From positions 14,788 through 59,738 of the forward strand of contig MTOV01000007.1 of assembly GCA_002011815.1 (NCBI GenBank): a stretch of 44,951 bases of DNA. Reading direction: 5' to 3'. A program made the position numbers and the translations under genes. Under the pieces are notes generated by a model. The model was not told the DNA's origin. It did not search any database and saw only the letters and a program-made list of their open reading frames with translations. Source of the DNA: Nitrospirae bacterium JdFR-86 (GTDB lineage: Bacteria; Nitrospirota; Thermodesulfovibrionia; Thermodesulfovibrionales; JdFR-86). Below, one piece after another: positions 8,511-17,671 of the stretch (positions are counted from its first letter, which is position 1; every line of letters begins with the position of its first letter).

Positions 8511-8850
8511 GCAGGCTGGTTGTATAAAGGATATCCTCTTTTCTTTTCTGTATTGTCACTGAAGGCACAGCGAGCTTTACTCCGTCTTTTTGTATCTCGA
8601 CCACGCTTCTTGTGTCTTTGGCAAGACCGAAGGCAACTCCACCAACTGTGCCCAGAATTACTCCTACTCCGATCTTCCTTGCAAAGTCGTCGTCATCCAC
8701 AAGATAAAAGGCAGCACCGAGCATTGCACCAATCGCAGCACCGTAAAGCGCATCGGTGAACACTACATCCCCTTCTGTTCCAAAAGCAAAGGCAGTGCTC
8801 TGAAATGCAAAAAGCAGTAAAACAGTAATCACCAAAATCCTTTTCAGCAT
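8494..8850 (-). CDS. hypothetical exported glycine-zipper-like protein
   Basis: Signal peptide followed by Gly-rich hydrophobic repeats (AAIGAMLGAAFY, GVGVILGTVGGVAFGLA). Confidence 0.6.
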   Translation of the reverse strand: MLKRILVITVLLLFAFQSTAFAFGTEGDVVFTDALYGAAIGAMLGAAFYLVDDDDFARKIGVGVILGTVGGVAFGLAKDTRSVVEIQKDGVKLAVPSVTIQKRKEDILYTTSLLKVEF

Positions 8851-8974
8851 GAAACAACCTCCTTTCCCAGTGATAGTTTAGCCATTAAACAATATGGCTT
8901 TAGGTGTTGTCAAGTTCTGTTGAAAGCGTTCTGAGCTTTTCAGAGTTAAATGGAAAAAGTTATAATTAAACGCA

Positions 8975-9928
8975 GTGTCTTTTAAAGATGTCATAGGGCA
9001 GGAAAACGCCGTAAGGTTACTCACCGGTGCAATTAAAAGAGGAAGGATTGCCTCATCTTATTTATTCGCAGGCGAGCAGGGCATAGGCAAAAAGTTTACG
9101 GCTGTTAATTTTGCAAAGGCTCTTAACTGCCTTAACCCTGTGGATTTCGACGCCTGTGATGAATGTCCCTCGTGCAAAAAGATAGATGCAGGGACACATC
9201 CTGACTTTCTGGTTATAGAGTCTGAAGGCGAGGAGATAAAAGTTGATGCAATAAGAAAGCTTGAAGAGGTGCTTTCCCTGAAGGCATACGAGGCAGGCAC
9301 AAAAGTAGTCATCGTGGATGATGCAGAAAGGATGAACATACATGCAGCCAACGCCTTCCTTAAGACACTTGAAGAGCCGCCTTCAGGAAGCCTGATAATA
9401 CTTGTGTCGTCGAGTCCGGACAGACTGCCTGAGACCATAAGGTCAAGGTGTCTGCGCATTAACTTTACGCCGCTTTCACCAGAGGCGTGCGCAACAGTCA
9501 TAGAGAAGTCCAGCAGAAAGCATAAAGACATACAGCTGCTCGTAAGGCTTTCAATGGGCAGAGCCGGACTTGCACTGAAAGAAGACCTTATTAAGGAAAG
9601 AGACAGTGTTATTGAGGCACTAAGCAGCATGCCCGGTGGCAAACAGCCATGGGGAGACAGAAAAGACATGGAAAAATGGTTTGACACTGCCTTGCTTCTG
9701 TTGAGAGATATGGCGGTGCTGAAGATAACCGGCAGTGCAGACGAGCTTATAAACAAAGATATCGCTGAAAAGATAAAAGACATGAGCAGTAATACCGCTC
9801 TCAAGGTTATAATAAATTGCTATGAGAAGTTTCTGTACTTAAGAAACTCTCTTGGGTTTAATCTCAATAAAGCCATAACATGGAATTACACAGGCAGTAT
9901 TATGGAGGAGTTGAAGAGCCATGCCTGA
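8975..9928 (+). CDS. holB: DNA polymerase III subunit delta' (GTG start)
   Basis: MSFKDVIGQENAVRLLTGAIKRGRIASSYLFAGEQGIGK; C4 zinc module CDECPSCKKID; SRCLRI. Confidence 0.92.
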   Translation: MSFKDVIGQENAVRLLTGAIKRGRIASSYLFAGEQGIGKKFTAVNFAKALNCLNPVDFDACDECPSCKKIDAGTHPDFLVIESEGEEIKVDAIRKLEEVLSLKAYEAGTKVVIVDDAERMNIHAANAFLKTLEEPPSGSLIILVSSSPDRLPETIRSRCLRINFTPLSPEACATVIEKSSRKHKDIQLLVRLSMGRAGLALKEDLIKERDSVIEALSSMPGGKQPWGDRKDMEKWFDTALLLLRDMAVLKITGSADELINKDIAEKIKDMSSNTALKVIINCYEKFLYLRNSLGFNLNKAITWNYTGSIMEELKSHA

Positions 9929-10736
9929 TGCAGTCGGTATAAAGTTTGAGACCTCAGGCAAGGTTTACGGCTTCAAGGCAAACGGTCTGGAGCTTAAAAG
10001 AGGGGAGCTTGTTGTCGTAGAGTCTGACCTTGGGGTAAGCATAGGCAGAGTCATTTCAGAGAACTTTAAGGTTGACGACCCCAACAGGGAACTTAAACCT
10101 GTGCTGAGAAAAGTAACCGAGGAAGACCTAAAACAGGACAGCGAAAACAATGCACTCAGGGCTGAAGCCAGAGAGTTCTGCATCGAGAGAATCATGGCGC
10201 GGGGACTGCCTATGAAGCTCGTAGCAACCGAGGTCACACTGGATAGAAAACGCATCATCTTTTACTTTGTGGCGGAAACACGTATAGACTTCAGAGAGCT
10301 TGTAAAAGACCTTGCTGCAAAGTTCAAGACAAGAATAGAGCTGAGGCAAATAGGCGTAAGAGACGAAGCCAAGATGATAGGCGGAATCGGACTCTGCGGC
10401 AGAACTCTGTGCTGCAAGAGTTTTCTTTCATCATTTGAACCCATATCTATAAAGATGGCAAAGCAGCAGGAGCTTGTGCTTAACACCTGCAAGCTTTCAG
10501 GTCTGTGCGGAAGACTTATGTGCTGTCTGAGCTTTGAATGCGACAACGGCTCTGCATGCGAAGAAGCGATCTCAAAAACAGCGGCTACTGAATGCATAGA
10601 GCCTGTCGAAGATAAAGAGCCGGAAAGCACCGAGCCAGTGAGCACCGAGCCGGTGAGCCCGCCTCCGCAGGAGCAGACAAAAAAATCTTTCCGAAGACAC
10701 AGGGGAAGACGGTGGAGAAAAAAGAAGAAGAAATAA
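9921..10736 (+). CDS. ricT: PSP1 domain / RicT (YaaT)-like protein
   Basis: GIGLCGRTLCCKSFLSSFEPISIKMAKQQELVLNTCKLSGLCGRLMCCLSFE. Confidence 0.9.
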   Translation: MPDAVGIKFETSGKVYGFKANGLELKRGELVVVESDLGVSIGRVISENFKVDDPNRELKPVLRKVTEEDLKQDSENNALRAEAREFCIERIMARGLPMKLVATEVTLDRKRIIFYFVAETRIDFRELVKDLAAKFKTRIELRQIGVRDEAKMIGGIGLCGRTLCCKSFLSSFEPISIKMAKQQELVLNTCKLSGLCGRLMCCLSFECDNGSACEEAISKTAATECIEPVEDKEPESTEPVSTEPVSPPPQEQTKKSFRRHRGRRWRKKKKK

Positions 10737-12622
10737 AGTTCTTTGTCACTACACCTATATATTACGTCAATGACCAGCCGCACATAGGGCACGCATATAC
10801 AACAGTTGCAGCGGACATCCTGTCCAGATACAACAGGATGAAGGGGAAAAAAGTCTTCTTCCTCACGGGTACTGACGAACACGGACAGAAAGTGCAGTCA
10901 GCGGCAGCGCAGAAAAACAGAAGCCCTAAAGAGCACGCAGACCTCATGGTCGAAAACTACAAGGCACTATGGAGAAAACTCAACATCTCATACAACGCAT
11001 TCATACGGACAACTGACGAACAGCACAAAAAAGTAGTGCAGGAAATCCTGCAAAAACTCTGGGAGAAGAAAGAAATCGAAAAAAGGACTTACTCAGGCTG
11101 GTATTGCACTCCGGATGAAAGATTCTGGACTGGAAAAGACCTCGTAGAGGGCAAATGCCCTGACTGCGGAAGACCAGTCGAACACATAGAGGAAGAAAAC
11201 TACTTCTTCCTCATGTCTAAATACAGACAACGGCTCATTCACTACATAGAGGAAAACCCGACTTATATACTGCCGGAGACAAGAAGGAACGAGGTTTTAG
11301 GGTTTTTGAAATCCCAGCCTCTTGGAGACCTCTGCATATCAAGGCCGAAAAAGCGGCTGTCATGGGGCATCCCGCTTCCTTTTGACGAGGACTTTGTCAC
11401 TTATGTCTGGTTCGATGCCCTTGTGAATTATTACTCTGCAACAAGGTATCTTGCCCCTGCCCTGAACGGGCAGTGGTGGCCTGCAGACCACCATCTTATC
11501 GGAAAAGACATACTTACGACTCATGCCGTCTATTGGTCTACAATGCTCATGGCGCTTGACATGCCGCTTCCAAGAAATATGTTTGCCCATGGATGGTGGA
11601 CTGTCGAAGGCAGAAAGATGTCCAAATCCCTCGGCAATGTCGTGAACCCCGGCGAGGTCGCTGAAAAATACAGCACCGACGCATTGAGGTATTTTCTCTT
11701 CAGGGAGGTTTCGTTCGGTCTTGACGGCGACTTCTCAGAGACAGCACTCATAAACCGCATAAACACAGACCTTGCCAATGACTTCGGAAACCTTGCAAGC
11801 AGAACCCTGAAGATGCTCCAGAAGTACTTTGACTCCGAAGTCCCGGAGCCTGAAGAGACTGAAAAAGAAATGCAGGCTCTGGCAGAGGCAATAGCAGAAA
11901 AAGTCGAAACCCACCTGCGGTATCTCCAGTTCCAGAAGGCTCTGGAGGAGATATGGAAACTCGTCTCTTATGTGAATAAATACATTGACACGAACGCACC
12001 TTGGGCACTGGCAAAAGACCCTGACAGAAAAGGCAGACTCAAAACCGTGCTTTATTCTGTATCAGAATCCCTGCGCTTCCTCTCGCTGTACCTGCACCCG
12101 TTCATACCAGAGGCAACGGAAAAACTCTGGCAGGCACTTGGATTCTCATACAGCGTCTCAGAGGCAAACCTGAAAGAAGAAACGAAATGGGGAAGACTGA
12201 CTCCCGGCACCAAGGTTAAAAGCCTCAAGGCATTATTCCCGAGAATAGAACCAAAGCAGAAGCCAGAGAAAGGAGAACCGAAAATGGAAGAAAAAGAAAA
12301 CCTTATAAGCATAGAGGAGTTTGCAAAGGTCGAGCTTAAGACAGGGAAAGTCCTTCATGCAGAGAAAGTAAAAGGCTCGAAAAAGCTTATCCGGCTTGAA
12401 GTGGACACCGGAGAGAAAAGACAGATAGTCGCCGGTATCGGAGACTCTTACAGCCCTGAAGAACTCATAGGGAAAACCATAATCGTGGTAACGAACCTCA
12501 AGCCTGCAAAACTCATGGGTGTTGAATCCCACGGCATGCTCCTTGCCGCAACAGACAGTGACGGAAAACCCTCTATTGTCACCACTGAACGGGACGTAAG
12601 AGCCGGAGTGAGAGTTAAATAA
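10712..12622 (+). CDS. metG: methionyl-tRNA synthetase with C-terminal tRNA-binding domain
   Basis: KFFVTTPIYYVNDQPHIGHAYTT; KMSKSLGN; C-terminal EFAKVELKTGKVLHAEKVKGSKKLIRLEVD. Confidence 0.97.
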   Translation: MEKKEEEIKFFVTTPIYYVNDQPHIGHAYTTVAADILSRYNRMKGKKVFFLTGTDEHGQKVQSAAAQKNRSPKEHADLMVENYKALWRKLNISYNAFIRTTDEQHKKVVQEILQKLWEKKEIEKRTYSGWYCTPDERFWTGKDLVEGKCPDCGRPVEHIEEENYFFLMSKYRQRLIHYIEENPTYILPETRRNEVLGFLKSQPLGDLCISRPKKRLSWGIPLPFDEDFVTYVWFDALVNYYSATRYLAPALNGQWWPADHHLIGKDILTTHAVYWSTMLMALDMPLPRNMFAHGWWTVEGRKMSKSLGNVVNPGEVAEKYSTDALRYFLFREVSFGLDGDFSETALINRINTDLANDFGNLASRTLKMLQKYFDSEVPEPEETEKEMQALAEAIAEKVETHLRYLQFQKALEEIWKLVSYVNKYIDTNAPWALAKDPDRKGRLKTVLYSVSESLRFLSLYLHPFIPEATEKLWQALGFSYSVSEANLKEETKWGRLTPGTKVKSLKALFPRIEPKQKPEKGEPKMEEKENLISIEEFAKVELKTGKVLHAEKVKGSKKLIRLEVDTGEKRQIVAGIGDSYSPEELIGKTIIVVTNLKPAKLMGVESHGMLLAATDSDGKPSIVTTERDVRAGVRVK

Positions 12623-13252
12623 TCACTGTCCGCCTGCCCTCAGGAGAACGACAACCGGAGGCATGTAAACCTCCTTTTCTTTATAAATAAAAACAAGGCT
12701 TGCCTTTACGGCATAAGGCAGGTAGTCTTTGTCTTCTGCCCATGCAGAAAGCCATATCTCCTCGCCGGTTTCCTCGTTTATATCGAGATATTCGAACTCT
12801 ATGTCTTTAACCGTCGGGTCGAATACGTATTCCCTGCCGCCTGAGTCTTCAAACACATCCTCGTCAAAGTATATCTTTTCTCTTATCTTTAAGCCTTCAG
12901 CCTCGTCAACGAACAGGGTTACCCACTTAAGCCCTGCTATATCCTGAAGCTCTTCTGAGTAAGGGTCAATGCTCGTTGTTACGAATCCGGCACTGCGGGT
13001 AGTGCCTGAAAAGTAAAGACGCTCTTCTTCCTCTACCTCTCTTTTGTAAGGGTATGCCCCGCTTAAAAGCCATGTGAGCCTGTCCGCAAGTATTCTCATG
13101 CGCTGCGAGACCTCTTCACGCTCGATGCCTTTTTCCTGAGAGCGGTGCCCGAGTCTGAGTGCAGAAAAAAGTATGCCCAGAATGACAACCGAAATGGTAA
13201 TACCGAGTATGACCTCTATAAGGGTAAGACCTTTTTCAGTCTTCTTTCTCAT
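12623..13252 (-). CDS. type II secretion pseudopilin GspJ-like
   Basis: Prepilin motif KGLTLIEVILGITISVVILGILFSALR; position after GspI-like gene. Confidence 0.72.
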   Translation of the reverse strand: MRKKTEKGLTLIEVILGITISVVILGILFSALRLGHRSQEKGIEREEVSQRMRILADRLTWLLSGAYPYKREVEEEERLYFSGTTRSAGFVTTSIDPYSEELQDIAGLKWVTLFVDEAEGLKIREKIYFDEDVFEDSGGREYVFDPTVKDIEFEYLDINEETGEEIWLSAWAEDKDYLPYAVKASLVFIYKEKEVYMPPVVVLLRAGGQ

Positions 13253-13622
13253 ATACCGTCCTTATGCCTTTAAGCTCTGTTACGCCTGAGGGATGAGTAA
13301 CAGTAACAGTAATCTCATAAAGTTTTGTCCTTTCCTCTGAGGAGATAAAGCGCACTGTTCTCGTTGCAGTGAAGCCGTTTTCGAGGTCAAACGTCCCCTC
13401 TGCATTTAATGGCTCAGGCTTGCTGTATGCCTCATCCATAAGCGAGCGGGCATATATCAGGGCTTTTGAGTAGTCTGCGGACTTTTTCGTGGTTCTCAGC
13501 GAGCCTGAAAAAAGCTGTATGAGGCTTACAACCCCTATAGCAAGCACTGCAAGGGCAACCACCACTTCTATAAGACTAAAGCCTTTTGACCGTTGCTGTG
13601 CCTGTAACCGGGTCAACCTCAA
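13236..13622 (-). CDS. type II secretion pseudopilin GspI-like
   Basis: KGFSLIEVVVALAVLAIGVVSLIQLFSGSLRTT. Confidence 0.75.
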   Translation of the reverse strand: MRLTRLQAQQRSKGFSLIEVVVALAVLAIGVVSLIQLFSGSLRTTKKSADYSKALIYARSLMDEAYSKPEPLNAEGTFDLENGFTATRTVRFISSEERTKLYEITVTVTHPSGVTELKGIRTVYEKED

Positions 13623-14004
13623 TAGAATACCCCCTTTCTTCTGAGTCCATAAGGGTTATAAGCCCGCCTGTGCTGTTGCCCTTCGGCAGAAACACTATAG
13701 GTTCTCCACTAAGCCTGATGCCTCTTGGCACGGTCTTTACCTTTCCATAGACAGCACCGTCTTTTTCAAGCCAGAAGATGTTGTTTTCTTCATCAAGAGC
13801 AAAGACAACAGGGGTTCTTTGAAGAAGCGACAGCTCTCTTGCATGCCTTAATATGCCGTGAATTCTCTTAGCCTCCTGCCTGACGATGCTTTTCTTATAC
13901 GCCCTGTTTACAGATACGGTTACGATTGAGGCAGCAATGCCTACGATGAACAGAACGATTATCAGCTCAAGAAGAGTAAAGCCGTTTTTATATAGGTATT
14001 TCAT
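13576..14004 (-). CDS. type II secretion pseudopilin GspH-like
   Basis: NGFTLLELIIVLFIVGIAASIVTVSVNRAYKK; GspH/FimT-like layout. Confidence 0.75.
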   Translation of the reverse strand: MKYLYKNGFTLLELIIVLFIVGIAASIVTVSVNRAYKKSIVRQEAKRIHGILRHARELSLLQRTPVVFALDEENNIFWLEKDGAVYGKVKTVPRGIRLSGEPIVFLPKGNSTGGLITLMDSEERGYSIEVDPVTGTATVKRL

Positions 14005-15181
14005 TTATGCTGAATACCGCAATGAGCATTGATATGACAATGAAGCCTACGATAAGTCCCATGAGGAGTATCATTGCCGGCTCAAGAAGACTGACCGTTC
14101 TTTTAATGAGACTTTTGCTTTCCATCTCGAATCTTTCAGCCACCATGAGGAAGGTTTCCTCCAGTCTTCCTGCTTCCTCGCCCACGGCTATCATATGCCC
14201 TACTATAGGCGGAAACACCCTGCTTTCCCTCAGCGGAACAGATACCCCTCTGCCTTTTTTGACTCCTTCTTCCACTTCTCTGAGTTTGTCCGCGATGATC
14301 TCGTTGCCCACGACCTCGCGTGATACCCTTAGTGCATCGAGAATCGGAACACCGCTCTGAAGAAGCGTTCCAAGCGTCCTTGCAAATCTGGCTATAACGA
14401 GTTTCAGATGAAGCCCTCTTATCACCGGAATCTTAAGCTTAAGACCGTCTACAAAGGCTCTGCCCTCTGCGGTCTTTGAATAACTCTTTATGAGTGCCAC
14501 AGCGGCGGCAATCACACCTGCACCGAGCCACCAGTAGGAGACAAACCAGTCGCTTATGCTCATAAGCATCATTGTCGGCAGAGGAAGCGTCTGTCCCATG
14601 CCCTCGAATATCTCGGCAAACTTAGGCACTACATAAATCATCAGGACGGCGACTGCCAGACCGCCGACTACCGTAAGAAGCAGGGGATATATGAGAGCCG
14701 AGGTCAGCTCCTCTTTAAATGCGACTGTTGTCTCAAGAAAGGCAGAAAGCCTTCTTATCACTGTCTCAAGGATTCCGCCTACCTCGCCTGCCCTTATCAT
14801 GTTTACATAAAGCCTTGGGAATACCCTGTGCTTGGACATTGCCTGCGAAAGCGACTGCCCTCTTTGAATGTCTATATAAACCTGTCTTATCACCGAGCGC
14901 ATGGACTCCTTTTCCGAATACTCTGAGAGGACAAAAAGCGCCCTGTCTATAGGCAGTCCTGCCTCAAGCAGGTTGCCGAGTTCCTGCGTGAATGTAAGCA
15001 GGTCTTTTTTCGTTATCCTCTGCAGGACAAACGGTTTTCTACGCTCTACAGTCTTGATGCTCAGTGGGATGAGACCCTGCTTCTGGAGTTCAGCCTTCAG
15101 GGAGGATTCGTCAGGGGCTTCAAGCGTGGCCTTTAATTTCCTGCCGTCTTTTTGTGCGGCTTCATAACTGTAAAGCGGCAT
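13988..15181 (-). CDS. gspF: type II secretion system inner membrane protein GspF
   Basis: MPLYSYEAAQKDGRKLKATLEAPDE; FTQELGNLLEAGLPIDRAL; EPAMILLMGLIVGFIVISMLIAVFSIN. Confidence 0.93.
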   Translation of the reverse strand: MPLYSYEAAQKDGRKLKATLEAPDESSLKAELQKQGLIPLSIKTVERRKPFVLQRITKKDLLTFTQELGNLLEAGLPIDRALFVLSEYSEKESMRSVIRQVYIDIQRGQSLSQAMSKHRVFPRLYVNMIRAGEVGGILETVIRRLSAFLETTVAFKEELTSALIYPLLLTVVGGLAVAVLMIYVVPKFAEIFEGMGQTLPLPTMMLMSISDWFVSYWWLGAGVIAAAVALIKSYSKTAEGRAFVDGLKLKIPVIRGLHLKLVIARFARTLGTLLQSGVPILDALRVSREVVGNEIIADKLREVEEGVKKGRGVSVPLRESRVFPPIVGHMIAVGEEAGRLEETFLMVAERFEMESKSLIKRTVSLLEPAMILLMGLIVGFIVISMLIAVFSINEIPI

Positions 15182-15267
15182 GTATTTAATGTATCACATA
15201 AGGGCATTTGCGGGCAAAGGGTAGCAAACTTGAAACCACAGGAATTTTTATAGTAATATTTACTTTA

Positions 15268-15353
15268 GCCGAAGTGGTGGAACCTGGTAGACACGCACGT
15301 TTGAGGGGCGTGTGGGGCAACCCGTGCGGGTTCAAATCCCGCCTTCGGCACCA
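15268..15353 (+). tRNA. tRNA-Leu (anticodon GAG), CCA encoded
   Basis: GCCGAAG...CTTCGGC acceptor pairing, anticodon loop TTGAGGG with pairing CACGT/GCGTG, long variable arm, GGTTCAAATCC T-arm, ACCA end. Confidence 0.96.
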
Positions 15354-15379
15354 TTTTTTATATCCCTTGTCAACCATCC

Positions 15380-16030
15380 TCACCCCTCATAAATAAGTCC
15401 GTCTTTTAAATAAAGCACCACATCCGCAAGCCTTCTTGCCTGTGCTTCGTCATGAGTGGAAAGGATTATGCTCCGCCTGCCCTTCATCTCCAAAATAATC
15501 TTCTCGATAACCCCGGTGTTTTCCGCATCCACAGAGGCAGTCGGCTCATCAAGAAAAAGCACGTCCGGCTCAACCGCCAGTGCTCTTGCCAGGGCAAGCC
15601 TCTGAGCCTCACCGCTTGAAAGCGTAAGGGCATTCTGCCTGTGCTTTTGCTCCAGCCCCACAAGCGAAAGCGCCTTAAGTGCGCGCTTCTTAGCCTCCTT
15701 GCCTTTAACCCCTCTTACTCTTAATCCGTAAGATGCATTACTAAGAACAGAGGCATTAAAAAGCCCTATGTCCGGAAGCAAAAGAGTAATCCTTCTCCTT
15801 AAGGCAATGTCATGCTCAAGCGGAGTGGAAGCACCATCCGTGTATATGACTCTGCCTTCGTCCGCAGGGTCAAGAAGACTCAAAATCCTCAGCAGAGTGG
15901 ACTTGCCTGAGCCGTTAGGACCCATAAGGGCATAAATCCTGTTGGGGCTGAATGTGTAAGTAATCCCTTTTAGCACTGCCTTCTGCCCGTAGGACTTCCA
16001 AAGCCCCTCTGCCTTCAGGACAAGACTCAC
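15380..16030 (-). CDS. tungstate-type ABC transporter ATP-binding protein (TupC-like)
   Basis: Walker [34 protein letters not shown]; adjacent to TupB/TupA-like genes. Confidence 0.82.
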   Translation of the reverse strand: MSLVLKAEGLWKSYGQKAVLKGITYTFSPNRIYALMGPNGSGKSTLLRILSLLDPADEGRVIYTDGASTPLEHDIALRRRITLLLPDIGLFNASVLSNASYGLRVRGVKGKEAKKRALKALSLVGLEQKHRQNALTLSSGEAQRLALARALAVEPDVLFLDEPTASVDAENTGVIEKIILEMKGRRSIILSTHDEAQARRLADVVLYLKDGLIYEG

Positions 16031-16725
16031 TGCCTCTTCCCCTTTCTCTGAAGATAATAAAGCACGGAGTTTATCAGAAGGCTTACCGCAAGAAGCACAA
16101 TCCCAAGTGCAATGGCAAGCTCAAAATCCCCTTTGTCTGCCTCAAGGGCAATGGTGGTGGTCATCACACGCGTGTAGCCCCGGATGTTTCCGCCTACTAT
16201 TAGCACTGCGCCTACTTCAGCCATAACCCTTCCTAAAGCAGCCATCACCCCTGACAGTATCCCATACCTCGCCTCTTTAAATATCGTAATCGTTTTTTGA
16301 AACGGCGTAGCACCAAGCGTCTTTGCTGCATCGATTACAGCAGGGTCAACACCTACAACAGCAGAATGCGATATCGCAGTCACTATAGGAAATGCAAGAA
16401 TGAACTGGGCAATCACCATCACATAAGGTGTGTAAATAAGCTCAAGAAAACCCAGAGGTCCGCTCCTTGAAAAAATAAGAAAAACCAAAAGCCCTACAAC
16501 AACCGGAGGCAACCCCATAAAGGTGTTCATCAGACTGAGCAGTCCGCCTTTTAAAGGGAAACGCTTAAAAGCCAAGACCGAGGCAAACGGCAGGGCAAGC
16601 ACAGTCGCTGCAACCACCGCAGAGCCTGAAACCGCAAGGGAAAGCGCTATAATGCCGAGCAGTTCGGCATCAGGTGAAACCAGAAGCAGTAAAGCCTGCC
16701 TTAAAGCATCTGCAAGAAAATCCAT
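16027..16725 (-). CDS. tungstate-type ABC transporter permease (TupB-like)
   Basis: PPVVVGLLVFLIFSRSGPLG; DAAKTLGATPFQKTITIFKEARYGILSGVMAALGRVMAEVGAVLIVGGNI. Confidence 0.83.
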   Translation of the reverse strand: MDFLADALRQALLLLVSPDAELLGIIALSLAVSGSAVVAATVLALPFASVLAFKRFPLKGGLLSLMNTFMGLPPVVVGLLVFLIFSRSGPLGFLELIYTPYVMVIAQFILAFPIVTAISHSAVVGVDPAVIDAAKTLGATPFQKTITIFKEARYGILSGVMAALGRVMAEVGAVLIVGGNIRGYTRVMTTTIALEADKGDFELAIALGIVLLAVSLLINSVLYYLQRKGKRQ

Positions 16726-16771
16726 TCTATAGGTATAACATTAAACAGGAGGCGAACGCCACAGAGCCGGT

Positions 16772-17593
16772 CTATCTTGCGTTGGGGATAAAAAGCGGTC
16801 TTCCGGTCTTATCCTTAAATGAGGCAATAACCCTTTGCCCTTCTTCAGAGACAAGCCACTTTATGAACATCATTGCTTCTTTGTATTTCACATGCCTGTG
16901 TCTTTCAGGGTTTACAGCCATTACTCCATACTGGTTAAAAAGCTCCGGGTCTCCTTCATACAGAATCTCAAGCCTGAGTGTATCTTTCATTGAAAGCAGT
17001 GTCCCTCTGTCAGTAAGCGTGTATGCCTGCTTTTCACTGGCAATCCTCAGGGTCTTTGCCATACCCTGACCGACCTCTAAATACCAGCGCCTTTCACCCC
17101 GGGGGTCTATGCCTGAAAGCCGCCAGAGCTTGCGCTCCCTCATATGTGTGCCGGAGTTGTCCCCACGGCTTACAAAAGGCTGTTTCTTTCCGGCAATCAT
17201 CCGGAAGGCTTCAAGAACACTCCCTGCTTTTCTGATTCCTGCCGGGTCTTCAGGCGGACCGACTACAACAAAATCGTTATACATCACATCGTGCCTGTTA
17301 ACGAAGTAGCCTTCTTTTAGAGCTTTAAGTTCAAGCTCTTTGGCATGCACGAACACCACATCAGCATCCCCTCTTTTGCCTATCTCGATAGCTGCACCTG
17401 TACCTACTGCCACTACATCTACTTTTATCGAGGTCTTTTTCTCAAAAACCGGCAGGATGTACTCAAAAAGTCCGGAGTTCTGAAGGCTCGTCGTAGAGGC
17501 GCACCTTATCCTGACCCCTGAAGCCAGAACAGATGAGAAAACAACAAAGGCGCTGCCTAAGACCAGTACTGCTAAAATAATTTTCTTCCGCAT
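16772..17593 (-). CDS. tungstate-type substrate-binding protein (TupA-like)
   Basis: ASTTSLQNSGLFEYILPVFEKKTSIKVDVVAVGTGAAIEIGKRGDADVVFVH; SRGDNSGTHMRE. Confidence 0.83.
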   Translation of the reverse strand: MRKKIILAVLVLGSAFVVFSSVLASGVRIRCASTTSLQNSGLFEYILPVFEKKTSIKVDVVAVGTGAAIEIGKRGDADVVFVHAKELELKALKEGYFVNRHDVMYNDFVVVGPPEDPAGIRKAGSVLEAFRMIAGKKQPFVSRGDNSGTHMRERKLWRLSGIDPRGERRWYLEVGQGMAKTLRIASEKQAYTLTDRGTLLSMKDTLRLEILYEGDPELFNQYGVMAVNPERHRHVKYKEAMMFIKWLVSEEGQRVIASFKDKTGRPLFIPNAR

Positions 17594-17671
17594 AGAAGAA
17601 AAAGATTAAACCATAAGCGGAGTGCATGTCAAACATGTGAAGTCCAGTGCAAGGAGGGACTACAGCTTTCT

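Noticed and set aside
9058-9804. 248-aa minus-strand ORF opposite holB
   Set aside because: Low-complexity Ser/Leu-rich antisense frame of holB.
17594-17671. Possible Moco/Tuco riboswitch upstream of the TupA-like gene
   Set aside because: The short gap has no recognisable riboswitch architecture.
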